This document shows, piece after piece, positions 1 to 7,162 of a stretch of DNA of 64,000 bases; the stretch's first letter is position 1; every line of letters begins with the position of its first letter. A program made the position numbers and the translations under genes. Below the pieces are notes generated by a model, which saw nothing but the letters and a program-made list of their open reading frames with translations, had not been told where the DNA came from and made no database searches. Source of the stretch: CALUOB01 sp944322305. Its GTDB lineage: Bacteria; Actinomycetota; Coriobacteriia; Coriobacteriales; Coriobacteriaceae. The stretch spans positions 1,178,001 to 1,242,000 of the forward strand of contig OZ007031.1 in the NCBI GenBank assembly GCA_963931605.1, in the 5' to 3' direction.

Positions 1-357
1 CATGCCCTCGTGCAGGGCGATGCCGCCGATGATCTGAACGTCGAAGTGGCGCATGCCCACCGAGCGGCTGGCCGCCTCGCGCACCACGGCGAACGCGTCG
101 GGGAGGACGTCGTCCAGCGTCTCGCCGGCGGCGAGGCGCGCGCGGAGCACCTCGGTCTGGCCGCGCAGGGTGTCGGCGGGGGCGTGCAGGCGCCCGTGCT
201 CGTCACGCACCAGGTTGCCGTGCTCGTCGCGCTCGAACTCGCCCGACGGCATAGCCTCGTAGGTGGGGGCCAGGGCGTTGACTTTATCTTTGATCTTCTC
301 GAACCGCTTGAGGTCCTTGTCGGAGCCGAACGAGAGGAGTTTTGAAACGAAGCCCAT
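1..357 (-). CDS. secA: Preprotein translocase ATPase SecA, 5' end only
   Basis: SecA is the cytoplasmic motor ATPase that drives unfolded preproteins through SecYEG. Only the first 119 codons lie in the window; the gene runs off the left edge. The translation starts MGFVSKLLSFGSDKDLKRFE and continues with the family's N-terminal helix (KRFEKIKDKVNAL), then the AFAVVREAASR and MRHFDVQIIGG blocks, which lead into the nucleotide-binding domain in all SecA proteins. The ATG at 357 is preceded by GAAGGATTCGC, a fitting ribosome binding site. An insertion with GEFERDEHGNLVRDEHGRLHA is slightly longer than in model SecA proteins. The identity is very secure; nothing can be said about the rest of the protein. 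Confidence 0.95.
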   Translation of the reverse strand, partial: MGFVSKLLSFGSDKDLKRFEKIKDKVNALAPTYEAMPSGEFERDEHGNLVRDEHGRLHAPADTLRGQTEVLRARLAAGETLDDVLPDAFAVVREAASRSVGMRHFDVQIIGGIALHEGM

Positions 358-537
358 GCGAATCCTTCGGTCGTGCGGCGCACGCACCGGCGCTTCCCCG
401 CGGGCGCCCGCTGCGTGCAGCGTGTAATCAGTCGGGCTCTACTCTAGCAACATGCCCCGCGGGTTGCGCACGCAAGCGCCGACGCGAACAAAGAAACCAT
501 GTAAGGAGCGCGCAAGGAGGCGTATGGCGCAGGGGCC

Positions 538-852
538 TTAGACGAGACGGACCGTTCCCCCGGGAAGCTTGGCGGCGATCTCGAGCGTTCCGCCCAGCCC
601 GGCCACGTAACGCCGCAGGGTGTCGATCTTCAGGCTGTCGAGCTTGCCGTTTTCCAACGCCGAGATACGCTTCTGCCCCACGCCCATCCGCGCCGAAAGC
701 TGCTCTTGGGTCAGGTGGCACGCTTTTCTCGCCTGACGGAGCTCGTAAGCGCGAATCTTCTTGTCGGTGGCGGCTCGCGCAATCTCCATGCTGATCTCGC
801 TAACCGGGTGCTCTGCGCGGTAAGCGCGGTACGACAACGGCTCCATGCTCAC
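538..852 (-). CDS. XRE-family antitoxin (HigA-like)
   Basis: A 104-residue helix-turn-helix protein, probably the labile antitoxin and autorepressor of the pair with the gene directly upstream. The HTH lies around residues 40-90, with the motif LTQEQLSARMGVGQKRISALENG, typical of XRE/HTH_3 domains. The start codon overlaps the stop of the upstream toxin gene by 4 bp, so the two are translationally coupled in the toxin-first order of HigBA systems. A short N-terminal extension (about 35 residues) precedes the HTH. The family match rests on the HTH and the gene context; activity is inferred. Confidence 0.85.
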   Translation of the reverse strand: MSMEPLSYRAYRAEHPVSEISMEIARAATDKKIRAYELRQARKACHLTQEQLSARMGVGQKRISALENGKLDSLKIDTLRRYVAGLGGTLEIAAKLPGGTVRLV

Positions 853-1208
853 TCCGTTTCACTCAAATGCACGGCAAGGCGGCGCTCTGCCTCGGGGATT
901 GCCCGACGATACCAGCGAGCCCAGCGCTCGGACCGCTTTCCGGCCGCCTTGTCTCCCGCCAGCAGCATGACCGCGCGGCGGCGAGGGTCGAACGCAAAGA
1001 TGATACGGATCTCGGTGCGACCCGGCGAAGCGGGGCGTAGCTCCTTCAGGTGAAAGCGGCCCGCATGGTCCAGCGAATCCACCAGCGGTCTTCCCAGCGC
1101 CGGACCCTCCCTCTGCAGCACGTCAAAAGCAGCGTATACGCACGCAAGCGTCGCCTCGTCTTGTTGATCGAGCCAATCCGCTATCCACTCAACGCGTATC
1201 TCCCACAT
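849..1208 (-). CDS. RelE/HigB-type toxin
   Basis: A 119-residue protein of the phage-derived Gp49/HigB-like toxin family, whose members are ribosome-dependent mRNA interferases. Family-like features are the opening WEIRVEWIADWLDQQD, the central LKELRPASPGRTEIRIIFAFD with its basic and aromatic residues, and the C-terminal AVMLLAGDKAAGKRSERWARWY. The chosen ATG at 1208 is preceded by GAGAAGGCGG. A start eight codons upstream would place this binding site inside the gene. It is the first gene of a toxin-antitoxin pair, with the XRE antitoxin overlapping its 3' end. The flanking DNA at 1209-1270 is AT-rich compared with the rest of the window and probably holds the promoter. Confidence 0.85.
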   Translation of the reverse strand: MWEIRVEWIADWLDQQDEATLACVYAAFDVLQREGPALGRPLVDSLDHAGRFHLKELRPASPGRTEIRIIFAFDPRRRAVMLLAGDKAAGKRSERWARWYRRAIPEAERRLAVHLSETE

Positions 1209-1350
1209 GATCCGCCTTCTCGATAATACCATATTTTTAGCGTACTATAGAAATGGAGTATTTATTTGCAGCATAGATTGGCATCTGGTGTCCACCAGTT
1301 ACGCCTTAACCAATGAAATGTCGTGCCGAGGATGTTGCTTGTGCGTCACC

Positions 1351-1689
1351 TTATGCACCGAGATGTACAGACCGCTTGGCGGCGTCATCTTCCTCAGGGT
1401 TCCCGTCAATCCGCCGAGTCTGCAGCGAAAACCCCAGGGACTGCATCACGTTGAGCACGGTTTTGAACGAAGGCTGCGACCCGCGCTGAAACGCACGGTA
1501 CAAGCTCGTGCGGCTCATACCTGTTTTCTCGGCAACAAACGTCATGCCCCGAGCTTTGGCCACATTGCCCAGCGCCAGCTGGATGAGCTCGGCGTCCCCT
1601 GTTGAGAACGCCTCGCGCAGGTACGCCTCGACCGCAACCTCGTCATCCAGATATGCGCTCGTGTCATACGGTAGGAACTCATCGCCCAT
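1351..1689 (-). CDS. Addiction-module antidote, HI1420-like HTH protein
   Basis: A 112-residue antitoxin-like protein with the N-terminal pattern of the HI1420 group: FLPYDTSAYLDDEVAVEAYL, then about 25 residues ending LGNVAKARGM, then an HTH (FVAEKTGMSRTSLYRAFQRG) and SFKTVLNVMQSLGFSLQ. The ATG at 1689 follows GGGAGGGAACACC. An ATG five codons upstream would sit on top of the binding site. The start overlaps the upstream toxin gene by 11 bp. It is a second toxin-antitoxin pair, directly beside the first and in the same orientation but of a different subfamily. The protein probably represses its own promoter together with the toxin. Confidence 0.85.
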   Translation of the reverse strand: MGDEFLPYDTSAYLDDEVAVEAYLREAFSTGDAELIQLALGNVAKARGMTFVAEKTGMSRTSLYRAFQRGSQPSFKTVLNVMQSLGFSLQTRRIDGNPEEDDAAKRSVHLGA

Positions 1690-1999
1690 GGTGTTCCCTC
1701 CCATCACGCAAGATTGCTTTAGCCTGCTTGATGTCCCGCAGCTGGGTCGACTTGTCTCCGCCCACCAGCAAAAGCAAAACGCTTGTGCCCTCAAAAGCAA
1801 AAAACAACCGGTACCCCGGCCCAACATGCACACGCAGCTCAAACAGGCCGGAAATCCCGGCAACACGCTTCCAATCGCCGACCGGCTCGCCACGCAACGT
1901 CATGGCGTCGATCGCAAGCAGAATGCGGGTGCGAGCCGTCGTGTCACGTAACGTGCGCAGCCAGCGGTCAACGCGCTCTGACCTCCAAACAGCAAGCAT
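1679..1999 (-). CDS. RelE/ParE-superfamily toxin, HI1419-like
   Basis: A 106-residue toxin of the HI1419 (upstream partner) group. It shows the expected order: WRSERVDRWLRTLRDTTARTRI, then LRGEPVGDWKRVAGISGLFELRVHVGPGYRLFFAF, then LLLLVGGDKSTQLRDIKQAKAI. The GYRLFF and GGDKS blocks are the most conserved parts of this family, which acts as an mRNA interferase or growth inhibitor. The ATG at 1999 is preceded by TTTGGAGGTGCA, a strong ribosome binding site, so the 16 residues encoded further upstream are not used. The downstream antitoxin overlaps its 3' end. Identity is strong from the motifs; the cellular target is not visible. Confidence 0.88.
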   Translation of the reverse strand: MLAVWRSERVDRWLRTLRDTTARTRILLAIDAMTLRGEPVGDWKRVAGISGLFELRVHVGPGYRLFFAFEGTSVLLLLVGGDKSTQLRDIKQAKAILRDGREHHGR

Positions 2000-2373
2000 T
2001 GCACCTCCAAACTGTATCCGATCGGAGACGCTTGACAAGTATGCCAACCGCCCGGCGCCTCCATGTGCACGCCCATGGTCACGCGAGCGTCTAACCGCGT
2101 TCTATCAGAAACCCGATCGGATTCTTGGCGCGAAGCGGGCAGCGTCTGGCACGGTTCTTGCTTGCCCCTGGCACCAGGTGCGAGAAAACCCACAAAGCAA
2201 CATGTTGTGCTGCGAACCAGCGAGAAACGCCACAAAAGCCCCACGGTAGCAGCGAAAGATCTCGTCCGCGTACGGGCGACGTCAAGGGTTGGCGCAGGTT
2301 GTGTGCAGCGCGGGTGCGCCCAGCGGGTGCGTGCTAGACTTTTGCGCGGCAAAACGAGGAAGGAGAGCCGCGC
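2000..2373. repeat. Intergenic gap with a two-unit GCGAGAA direct repeat
   Basis: No convincing gene. Two similar blocks lie exactly 40 bp apart: GCGAGAAAACCCACAAAGC at 2180-2198 and GCGAGAAACGCCACAAAAGC at 2220-2239. A CCTGG-CA-CCAGG palindrome sits at about 2167-2178. An extended -10-like TGCTAGACT at 2332-2340 could serve the phosphatase gene at 2374. The spacing and core word match the larger arrays near 29.3 kb and 54.5 kb. Confidence 0.5.
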
Positions 2374-3222
2374 GTGATCAAGCTGTTCGCATGCGATTTG
2401 GACGGAACGCTTCTCAACTACTTCCACCAAGTGGACAAGACCGTGCTCAAGGCGATACGCGCCGTTGAGGAGGCCGGCCTCGAGTTCACCGTGGCCACGG
2501 GCCGCAACATGCGCGCGCAGCAGCGCGTCGACTTCGGGTTCGACAAGGTGCGCATGCACGCCGTGGGCATGAACGGCGCCATGGTCTTCAACACCGAAGG
2601 CGAGCTCATCTACGCCAAGCCCATCGACAAGGCGTTCATCGAGGGGCTTCTGCGCGCCTTCCCCGACCTCGGCTTCGACTGCATCGGCTACGACCACGTC
2701 TTCGTCACCGAGTCGCGCGAGCGCCACGCAGCCTACGGCGGGCGCCGGGGGCTTCTCGGCCTGGTGATGCGGCCGATGCGCGCCAAGTTCCTCGCCGACT
2801 GCCGCTTTGACCAGACGCCGGCCGACATCCTCTCGCGCGACATCCTGAAGATCAACTGCCACGTGCGCGACGCCGTCCGCGAGCACGAGCTGAAGTCGTT
2901 CATCGCCGAGCACGCCGACTCGGTGGTGAACGCCCCCTTCGACCCGTCGATGTTCGAGATCACCGACAAGGACGTGAACAAGGGCACGGCGGTGGCCTAC
3001 CTCGCCCGCTACCTGGGGTTCTCGGAAGACGAGGTGGCGGTGTACGGCGACGGCGGCAACGACATAGAGATGCTCGAGCGCTTTGCCCACGCCTACGCCA
3101 CCAGCAACGGCAGCGACGCCGCCAAGCGGGCCGCCGGCACCGTGATCGGCCCGTGCGCGCTGCACGCCGTGCCCAAGCACATCATGCGCACGCTGCGCAC
3201 CCAGCGCGCCGCAACCGAGTAA
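2374..3222 (+). CDS. Cof-type HAD-IIB phosphatase
   Basis: A 282-residue haloacid-dehalogenase phosphatase of the Cof subfamily, likely acting on small phosphorylated metabolites such as sugar phosphates or nucleotides. Motif I is CDLDGTLL (residues 7-14, nucleophile Asp8). Motif II is the threonine/serine in TVATGRN. Motif III is the lysine in DVNKGTAVAYLA. Motif IV is VYGDGGNDIEML. The cap domain lies between about residues 85 and 195. Translation starts at GTG, eight bases after AGGAAGGAG. It is single and faces the convergent rpmE gene. The substrate cannot be read from sequence. Two other Cof-type paralogues are in this window (8768-9595 and 53391-54233). Confidence 0.9.
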   Translation: MIKLFACDLDGTLLNYFHQVDKTVLKAIRAVEEAGLEFTVATGRNMRAQQRVDFGFDKVRMHAVGMNGAMVFNTEGELIYAKPIDKAFIEGLLRAFPDLGFDCIGYDHVFVTESRERHAAYGGRRGLLGLVMRPMRAKFLADCRFDQTPADILSRDILKINCHVRDAVREHELKSFIAEHADSVVNAPFDPSMFEITDKDVNKGTAVAYLARYLGFSEDEVAVYGDGGNDIEMLERFAHAYATSNGSDAAKRAAGTVIGPCALHAVPKHIMRTLRTQRAATE

Positions 3223-3249
3223 CGCGCCACAGGCCAGCCAGTGGGCCAC

Positions 3250-3288
3250 AAAAAACGCCCGCCGCTGGGAGCTCCAACGGCGGGCGTT
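3250..3288 (-). terminator. Rho-independent terminator of rpmE
   Basis: AACGCCCGCCG (3254-3264) pairs with CGGCGGGCGTT (3278-3288). Read on the minus strand, the stem is followed by six T residues. It lies 40 bp past the rpmE stop codon. Confidence 0.85.
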
Positions 3289-3331
3289 ACGGCATGCGCT
3301 CGGATGCGGCGCAGCGTCAGGCGAGAAGCGC

Positions 3332-3769
3332 CTACTCGGCAGCCTGCTCCTCGGCGATGGTCTCGTCGGTAGCAGCCTCGACCTCGGCCTTGGCCTCGAC
3401 AGCCTCGGCCTCCTCAGCCTTCTTGGCAGCCTCGGCGGCGAACTTCTCGGCGCGCTTGGCCTTCTCGGCGGCCTTAGCGTCGCGCTCGGCCTTCTTGGCG
3501 GCCTCGACCTCGGCGGCCTTCTTGGCGCGCTCGGCCTTCTTGGCAGCCTCGCGCTCCAGGGCGGCCTTGGCGGCACCACCGAACTTGTCGGCGAAGCGCT
3601 GGACGCGTCCACCGGTGTCCACGAACTTCTGCTGGCCGGTGTAGAACGGGTGGCACTCGTTGCAGAGCTCGACGCGGATCTCCGGGACCGTGGAATGGGT
3701 CACGAAGGTGTTGCCGCAGGAGCAGCGGACGGTGCACTCCATGTACTCGGGATGGATGCCTTGCTTCAT
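3332..3769 (-). CDS. rpmE: Ribosomal protein bL31 with a long charged C-terminal tail
   Basis: bL31 is a large-subunit protein at the central protuberance and intersubunit bridge. The start MKQGIHPEYMECTVRCSCGN, then CNECHPFYTGQQKFVDTGGRVQRF, is diagnostic. Four cysteines (CSCGN and CNEC) make it the zinc-binding type. The ATG at 3769 is preceded by AGGAGTCATCC. Normal bL31 is about 70-90 residues; this one is 145. Residues 70-145 are almost wholly Ala, Glu and Lys with Arg and Asp in heptad-like runs (AAKKAERAKKAAEVEAAKKAE) and would form a long charged helix or coiled coil. The 5' leader contains two matching hairpins (separate entry) that suggest autogenous control. Function is certain; the role of the tail is unknown. 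Confidence 0.96.
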   Translation of the reverse strand: MKQGIHPEYMECTVRCSCGNTFVTHSTVPEIRVELCNECHPFYTGQQKFVDTGGRVQRFADKFGGAAKAALEREAAKKAERAKKAAEVEAAKKAERDAKAAEKAKRAEKFAAEAAKKAEEAEAVEAKAEVEAATDETIAEEQAAE

Positions 3770-3775
3770 GGGATG

Positions 3776-3845
3776 ACTCCTTAGCTCGTGCCCTGGTTTC
3801 CAATCAGGGCGTAAGGGGTTGCCTTGGTTTCCGACCAAGGCGAGA
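3776..3845 (-). promoter_or_regulatory. Probable L31 ribosomal-protein leader with twin hairpins
   Basis: In the rpmE 5' UTR two near-identical stem-loops stand in tandem. GCCTTGG...CCAAGGC (3821-3841) and GCCCTG...CAGGGC (3790-3810) both carry a GGAAA-type loop on the transcript strand. They lie between the start codon and a possible -10 hexamer (TACACT, near 3857). Leader RNAs of this kind, bound by L31 itself, have been proposed for several phyla including Coriobacteria. The assignment here rests on position and structure, not on an alignment. Confidence 0.6.
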
Positions 3846-4078
3846 CAACTTGGCTAGTGTACCACGTTGGCCTCGCGCGCGTCCGCCGCCATAAAGTCAC
3901 CACGCAGCGCAGGCGACAACGCGGCCCGCCGGACCCGCCCCTCAGCGGAGCCGCAGCATTGTGAACGGTTGGTTTCATACGACGCCGCTCGCTTCTGCGG
4001 GGCGTTTTGGGTATAAAGGTTGAATCTGCACAGACGCGTTTCGTCGGCGGTGCTGGCCGCCGCCCTGAAGGAGGTACC

Positions 4079-4366
4079 ATGGCAGCAACCTCTGCCGACC
4101 GTATCGTTGTCACCGTGCTGGGCAAGAACCGCCCCGGCATCGTTGCCCGCGTTGCCGGCATCCTCGCCGAGGGTAACGTCGACATCCGCGACATCACGCA
4201 GAGCATCGTCGAGGACACCTTCACGATGACGATGCTCGCCGACCTGGCACCCGCCACCTGCGACTTCTCCTCCCTGCAGGCCAGCCTCTCCGACTTGGGC
4301 GAGAACACCGGCCTCACCATCTCCGTGCAGCGCGAGGACGTTTTCAACTTCATGCACCGGCTCTAA
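4079..4366 (+). CDS. ACT-domain protein, UPF0237 family
   Basis: A 95-residue protein made of a single ACT domain: RIVVTVLGKNRPGIVARVAG (residues 8-27), then VDIRDITQSIVEDTFTMTML, ending in ISVQREDVFNFMHRL. These are hallmarks of the UPF0237 family, structurally a small-ligand (amino-acid) sensing fold, often encoded next to the UPF0210/PFL gene. That partner is not next to it here; citrate synthase follows 138 bp downstream. The ATG at 4079 follows GAAGGAGGTACC, which excludes the longer upstream frame. A TATAAA box stands at 4012. The family is certain; the ligand and target are unknown. Confidence 0.92.
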   Translation: MAATSADRIVVTVLGKNRPGIVARVAGILAEGNVDIRDITQSIVEDTFTMTMLADLAPATCDFSSLQASLSDLGENTGLTISVQREDVFNFMHRL

Positions 4367-4504
4367 GCCGAAGTGCTCGGCGCCCGCTGCGCCACCCGGT
4401 CGGCCGACGCTGACGCCCTGAGCTACCGCCGCATACCGCGCATCTCACGGCCCGCTCCGGCCGCGATTTTCCCTACCCTTTCGCGCGACTGCTAAGGAGG
4501 CATC

Positions 4505-5926
4505 ATGGAGCACATGAAATTCGCCTACGGGCCGATGAAGAACCGCCACCTGGAGGACTTTGCAGCGAAGCGCCACATCGGCTCCGACGGCGAACGGCTC
4601 TACCACAGCCTCACGAACTTCGAGCCGTACGAGGAGAAGCTCTTTGCCGAGCACGACGTGAAGCGCGGCCTGCGCAACGCCGACGGCAGCGGCGTGGTGG
4701 CCGGACTCACCCGCATCTGCGACGTTCACGGCTACAAGAAGGTCGACGGCGTGGCCGTGCCCGACGAGGGCAGGCTCACCTACCGCGGCTACGACGTGAA
4801 GGACCTGGTGCGCAACGCCCAGGCGGAGGATCGCTTCGGCTACGAGGAAGTGGCCTACCTGCTCATAACGGGATTCCTGCCCACCAAGGGCGAGCTGTAC
4901 GACTTCCGCCAGCGCATCGCCGACTTCCGCTTCCTCGACCGCGAGTACGTCTACGAGTTCCCGATGCCCACCCGGTCGTCGAGCATCATGAACGTGCTCC
5001 AGCGCGCCGTGCTGATGCTGTACGCCTTCGACGCCAACCCCGACACCACCGACCCCGAGCACGAGATCGACGTGGCGGCCTCGCTTATCGCCCGCCTGCC
5101 GCGCATGGCGGCTATCGCGCACGTGGCGCGCCTCGCCGAGATGGAGGGCCGCGACGCCCACGTGCCCTCGCCCGTCCCCTCCTACTCCGTGGCCGAGACG
5201 GTCCTGCAGGTGCTGCGCGGCGGGGACGACTTCACCCGCGACGAGGCCATGATGCTCGACGTCATGCTCATGCTCCACGCCGAGCACGGCGGCGGCAACA
5301 ACTCCACCTTCGCCTGCCGCGTGCTGTCCTCCTCGGCCACCGACGCCTACTCGGCGTACGCGGCGGCCATCGGCTCGCTCAAGGGCCCGCGCCACGGCGG
5401 CGCCAACGCCAAGGTCACCGCCATGCAGAAGGACATCATGACCCACGTTGCGCGCTGGGACAACGACGACGAGCTCGCCTGCTATCTGGAGAAGATCGCG
5501 CGCAAGAAGGCCTTTGACGAGACGGGCCTCATCTACGGCATGGGCCACGCGGTCTACACGCTCTCGGATCCGCGCGCGCAGATCTGCAAGCGCTACGCGG
5601 CGCACCTGGCCGCGGTGAAGGGCCTTGAGCCCGAGTACAACCTCATCGCCTCGATCGAGCGCCTGGCGCCCGAGATCATCGCCAACGTGCGCGGCACCAA
5701 GAAGCCCATCTGCGCCAACATCGACATGTACACCGGCCTGGTCTACCACATGCTGGGCGTCCCTCAGGACCTGTACACCCCGCTGTTCGCGGTGTCGCGC
5801 ATGGCCGGCTGGGCCGCGCACCGCATGGAGGAGCTCTACGGCGTGAACCGCATCATCCGCCCGGCGTACGTAACCGTGATGGACAACAAGCCTTACGTGC
5901 CCATAGCCGAGCGCTCGGAGGCGTAG
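4505..5926 (+). CDS. gltA: Citrate synthase
   Basis: A 473-residue citrate synthase joining acetyl-CoA and oxaloacetate at the entry of the (probably incomplete) citric acid pathway that feeds 2-oxoglutarate and glutamate. Visible signatures are HGGGNNSTFACRVLSSSATD near residue 260 (first catalytic His), SLKGPRHGGAN, GMGHAVYTLSDPRA near 345 (second catalytic His) and PAYVTVMD near the end. The N-terminal 40 residues, with SLTNFEPYEEKLFAEHDVKRG, are typical of the larger Gram-positive citrate/2-methylcitrate synthase branch rather than the short archaeal form. The ATG follows TAAGGAGGCATC. Methylcitrate synthase is a possible alternative, but no propionate-pathway genes are near. Confidence 0.93.
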   Translation: MEHMKFAYGPMKNRHLEDFAAKRHIGSDGERLYHSLTNFEPYEEKLFAEHDVKRGLRNADGSGVVAGLTRICDVHGYKKVDGVAVPDEGRLTYRGYDVKDLVRNAQAEDRFGYEEVAYLLITGFLPTKGELYDFRQRIADFRFLDREYVYEFPMPTRSSSIMNVLQRAVLMLYAFDANPDTTDPEHEIDVAASLIARLPRMAAIAHVARLAEMEGRDAHVPSPVPSYSVAETVLQVLRGGDDFTRDEAMMLDVMLMLHAEHGGGNNSTFACRVLSSSATDAYSAYAAAIGSLKGPRHGGANAKVTAMQKDIMTHVARWDNDDELACYLEKIARKKAFDETGLIYGMGHAVYTLSDPRAQICKRYAAHLAAVKGLEPEYNLIASIERLAPEIIANVRGTKKPICANIDMYTGLVYHMLGVPQDLYTPLFAVSRMAGWAAHRMEELYGVNRIIRPAYVTVMDNKPYVPIAERSEA

Positions 5927-6006
5927 CAAGGCAGGCGCGGTAAAATGATGCTCATCTGATACACCTCGGCGCGCCGCGTCGCCCCACCTGAGGAGCTCTG
6001 AGCACC

Positions 6007-7161
6007 ATGCCTTGCAACCGCACCACCCCCATGCAGACCCCGATAAGCCGCCGGCGGGCGCTTGTGCTCGGCGCCGCCGCCTTGGGCAGCGCCTCTCTTG
6101 CGGCGTTTTGCGCCGGATGCGCCGGCCAAGACGAGAAGAGCGGAGCCGCCGGCAGCACCTCCGCCGGCTCCGCAGCGCTGTCCGCCGGCGCCGCCGGCGC
6201 AACCCTGCGCATCGGCGCGCTCAAGGGCCCCACGGGCATGGGGCTTGCGGGCCTCATGGCGGCGGCTGGCTTTATCGACGGGTCGGCGGTCGCCGACCAG
6301 GCCGACGACGCCTTCGCCAAGGACCCCGCGCACATCGGCCAGCTTGCCAACACCTACGAGTTCACGCTCGCCGGCTCGGCTGACGAGCTCACGCCCGCGC
6401 TTATCCAAGGCGAGCTGGACGTGCTGTGCGTGCCGGCCAACTTGGCGGCGGTGCTCTACCAAAAAACCGAGGGCGCCGTGCAGGTGCTCGGCGTCAACAC
6501 GCTGGGCGTTCTTGACATCGTAACGGTTGACACGCCGGTCAGCTCCATCGCCGACCTGACCGGATGCCACCTGGTCTCGGCGGGGCGCGGGTCCACCCCG
6601 CAGTACGCGCTGGAGTACCTGCTGCGCACCAACGGCGTCGACCCCGCAACCGACCTCACCATCGAGTGGAAAAGCGAGCACGCCGAGTGCCTGGCCGCGC
6701 TGCAGGCCGACCCCACGCTGGTGGCCATGCTGCCCCAGCCTTTCGCCACGAGCGCCCTGGCAAAGCTCGAGGGCGCCACGCTGGCGCTCGACCTCACCGA
6801 CGTGTGGGATGAGACCGTGCAGCGCGCAGGCGGCGACTCGCAGCTCGTCACCGGCGTGGCCGTGGCGCGCACCGCGTTTGTGGAGGAGCATCCCGAGGCG
6901 GTGGACGAGCTCATGGGCGCCTACACCCGCTCGGTTGACTACGTGAACGAGAACGCGGCCGGCGCGGCGCAGCTCATCGAGGCGGCGGGCATCATCGACG
7001 CCGCCGTGGCCGAGAAGGCCATCCCCTTCTGCCACATCGTGTGGGACACCGGCGCGGCCATGCACAACGAGCTGGCCGGCTACCTGGAGACGCTCTACGA
7101 CGCCGACCCGGCCTCCGTGGGCGGCACGCTGCCGGACGATATGTTCTACTACGAGGGCTAA
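6007..7161 (+). CDS. Tat-exported lipoprotein, NMT1/SsuA-like ABC substrate-binding protein
   Basis: A 384-residue solute-binding lipoprotein. The N-terminus has a twin-arginine motif (ISRRRALVLGAA), a hydrophobic stretch and a lipobox FCAGC, so it is probably exported folded by Tat and lipidated. Residues 62-120 (LRIGALKGPTGMGLAGLMA) and the later ALIQGELDVLCVPANLAAVLYQ resemble NMT1/THI5 and sulfonate-type binding proteins. It is the first gene of a two-gene importer: the next gene starts one base after its stop. The Ser/Gly/Ala-rich linker after the lipobox is usual. Possible substrates include sulfonates, thiamine precursors or aromatic anions; sequence alone does not decide. Confidence 0.85.
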   Translation: MPCNRTTPMQTPISRRRALVLGAAALGSASLAAFCAGCAGQDEKSGAAGSTSAGSAALSAGAAGATLRIGALKGPTGMGLAGLMAAAGFIDGSAVADQADDAFAKDPAHIGQLANTYEFTLAGSADELTPALIQGELDVLCVPANLAAVLYQKTEGAVQVLGVNTLGVLDIVTVDTPVSSIADLTGCHLVSAGRGSTPQYALEYLLRTNGVDPATDLTIEWKSEHAECLAALQADPTLVAMLPQPFATSALAKLEGATLALDLTDVWDETVQRAGGDSQLVTGVAVARTAFVEEHPEAVDELMGAYTRSVDYVNENAAGAAQLIEAAGIIDAAVAEKAIPFCHIVWDTGAAMHNELAGYLETLYDADPASVGGTLPDDMFYYEG

Positions 7162-7162
7162 C

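Noticed and set aside
1900..3612. 570-codon minus-strand frame
   Set aside because: Antisense to the HAD phosphatase and rpmE leader; Pro/Arg-rich start, no ribosome binding site, no family features.
4445..6202. 585-codon minus-strand frame opposite citrate synthase
   Set aside because: A shadow of the gltA codon pattern; no start signal and no motifs.
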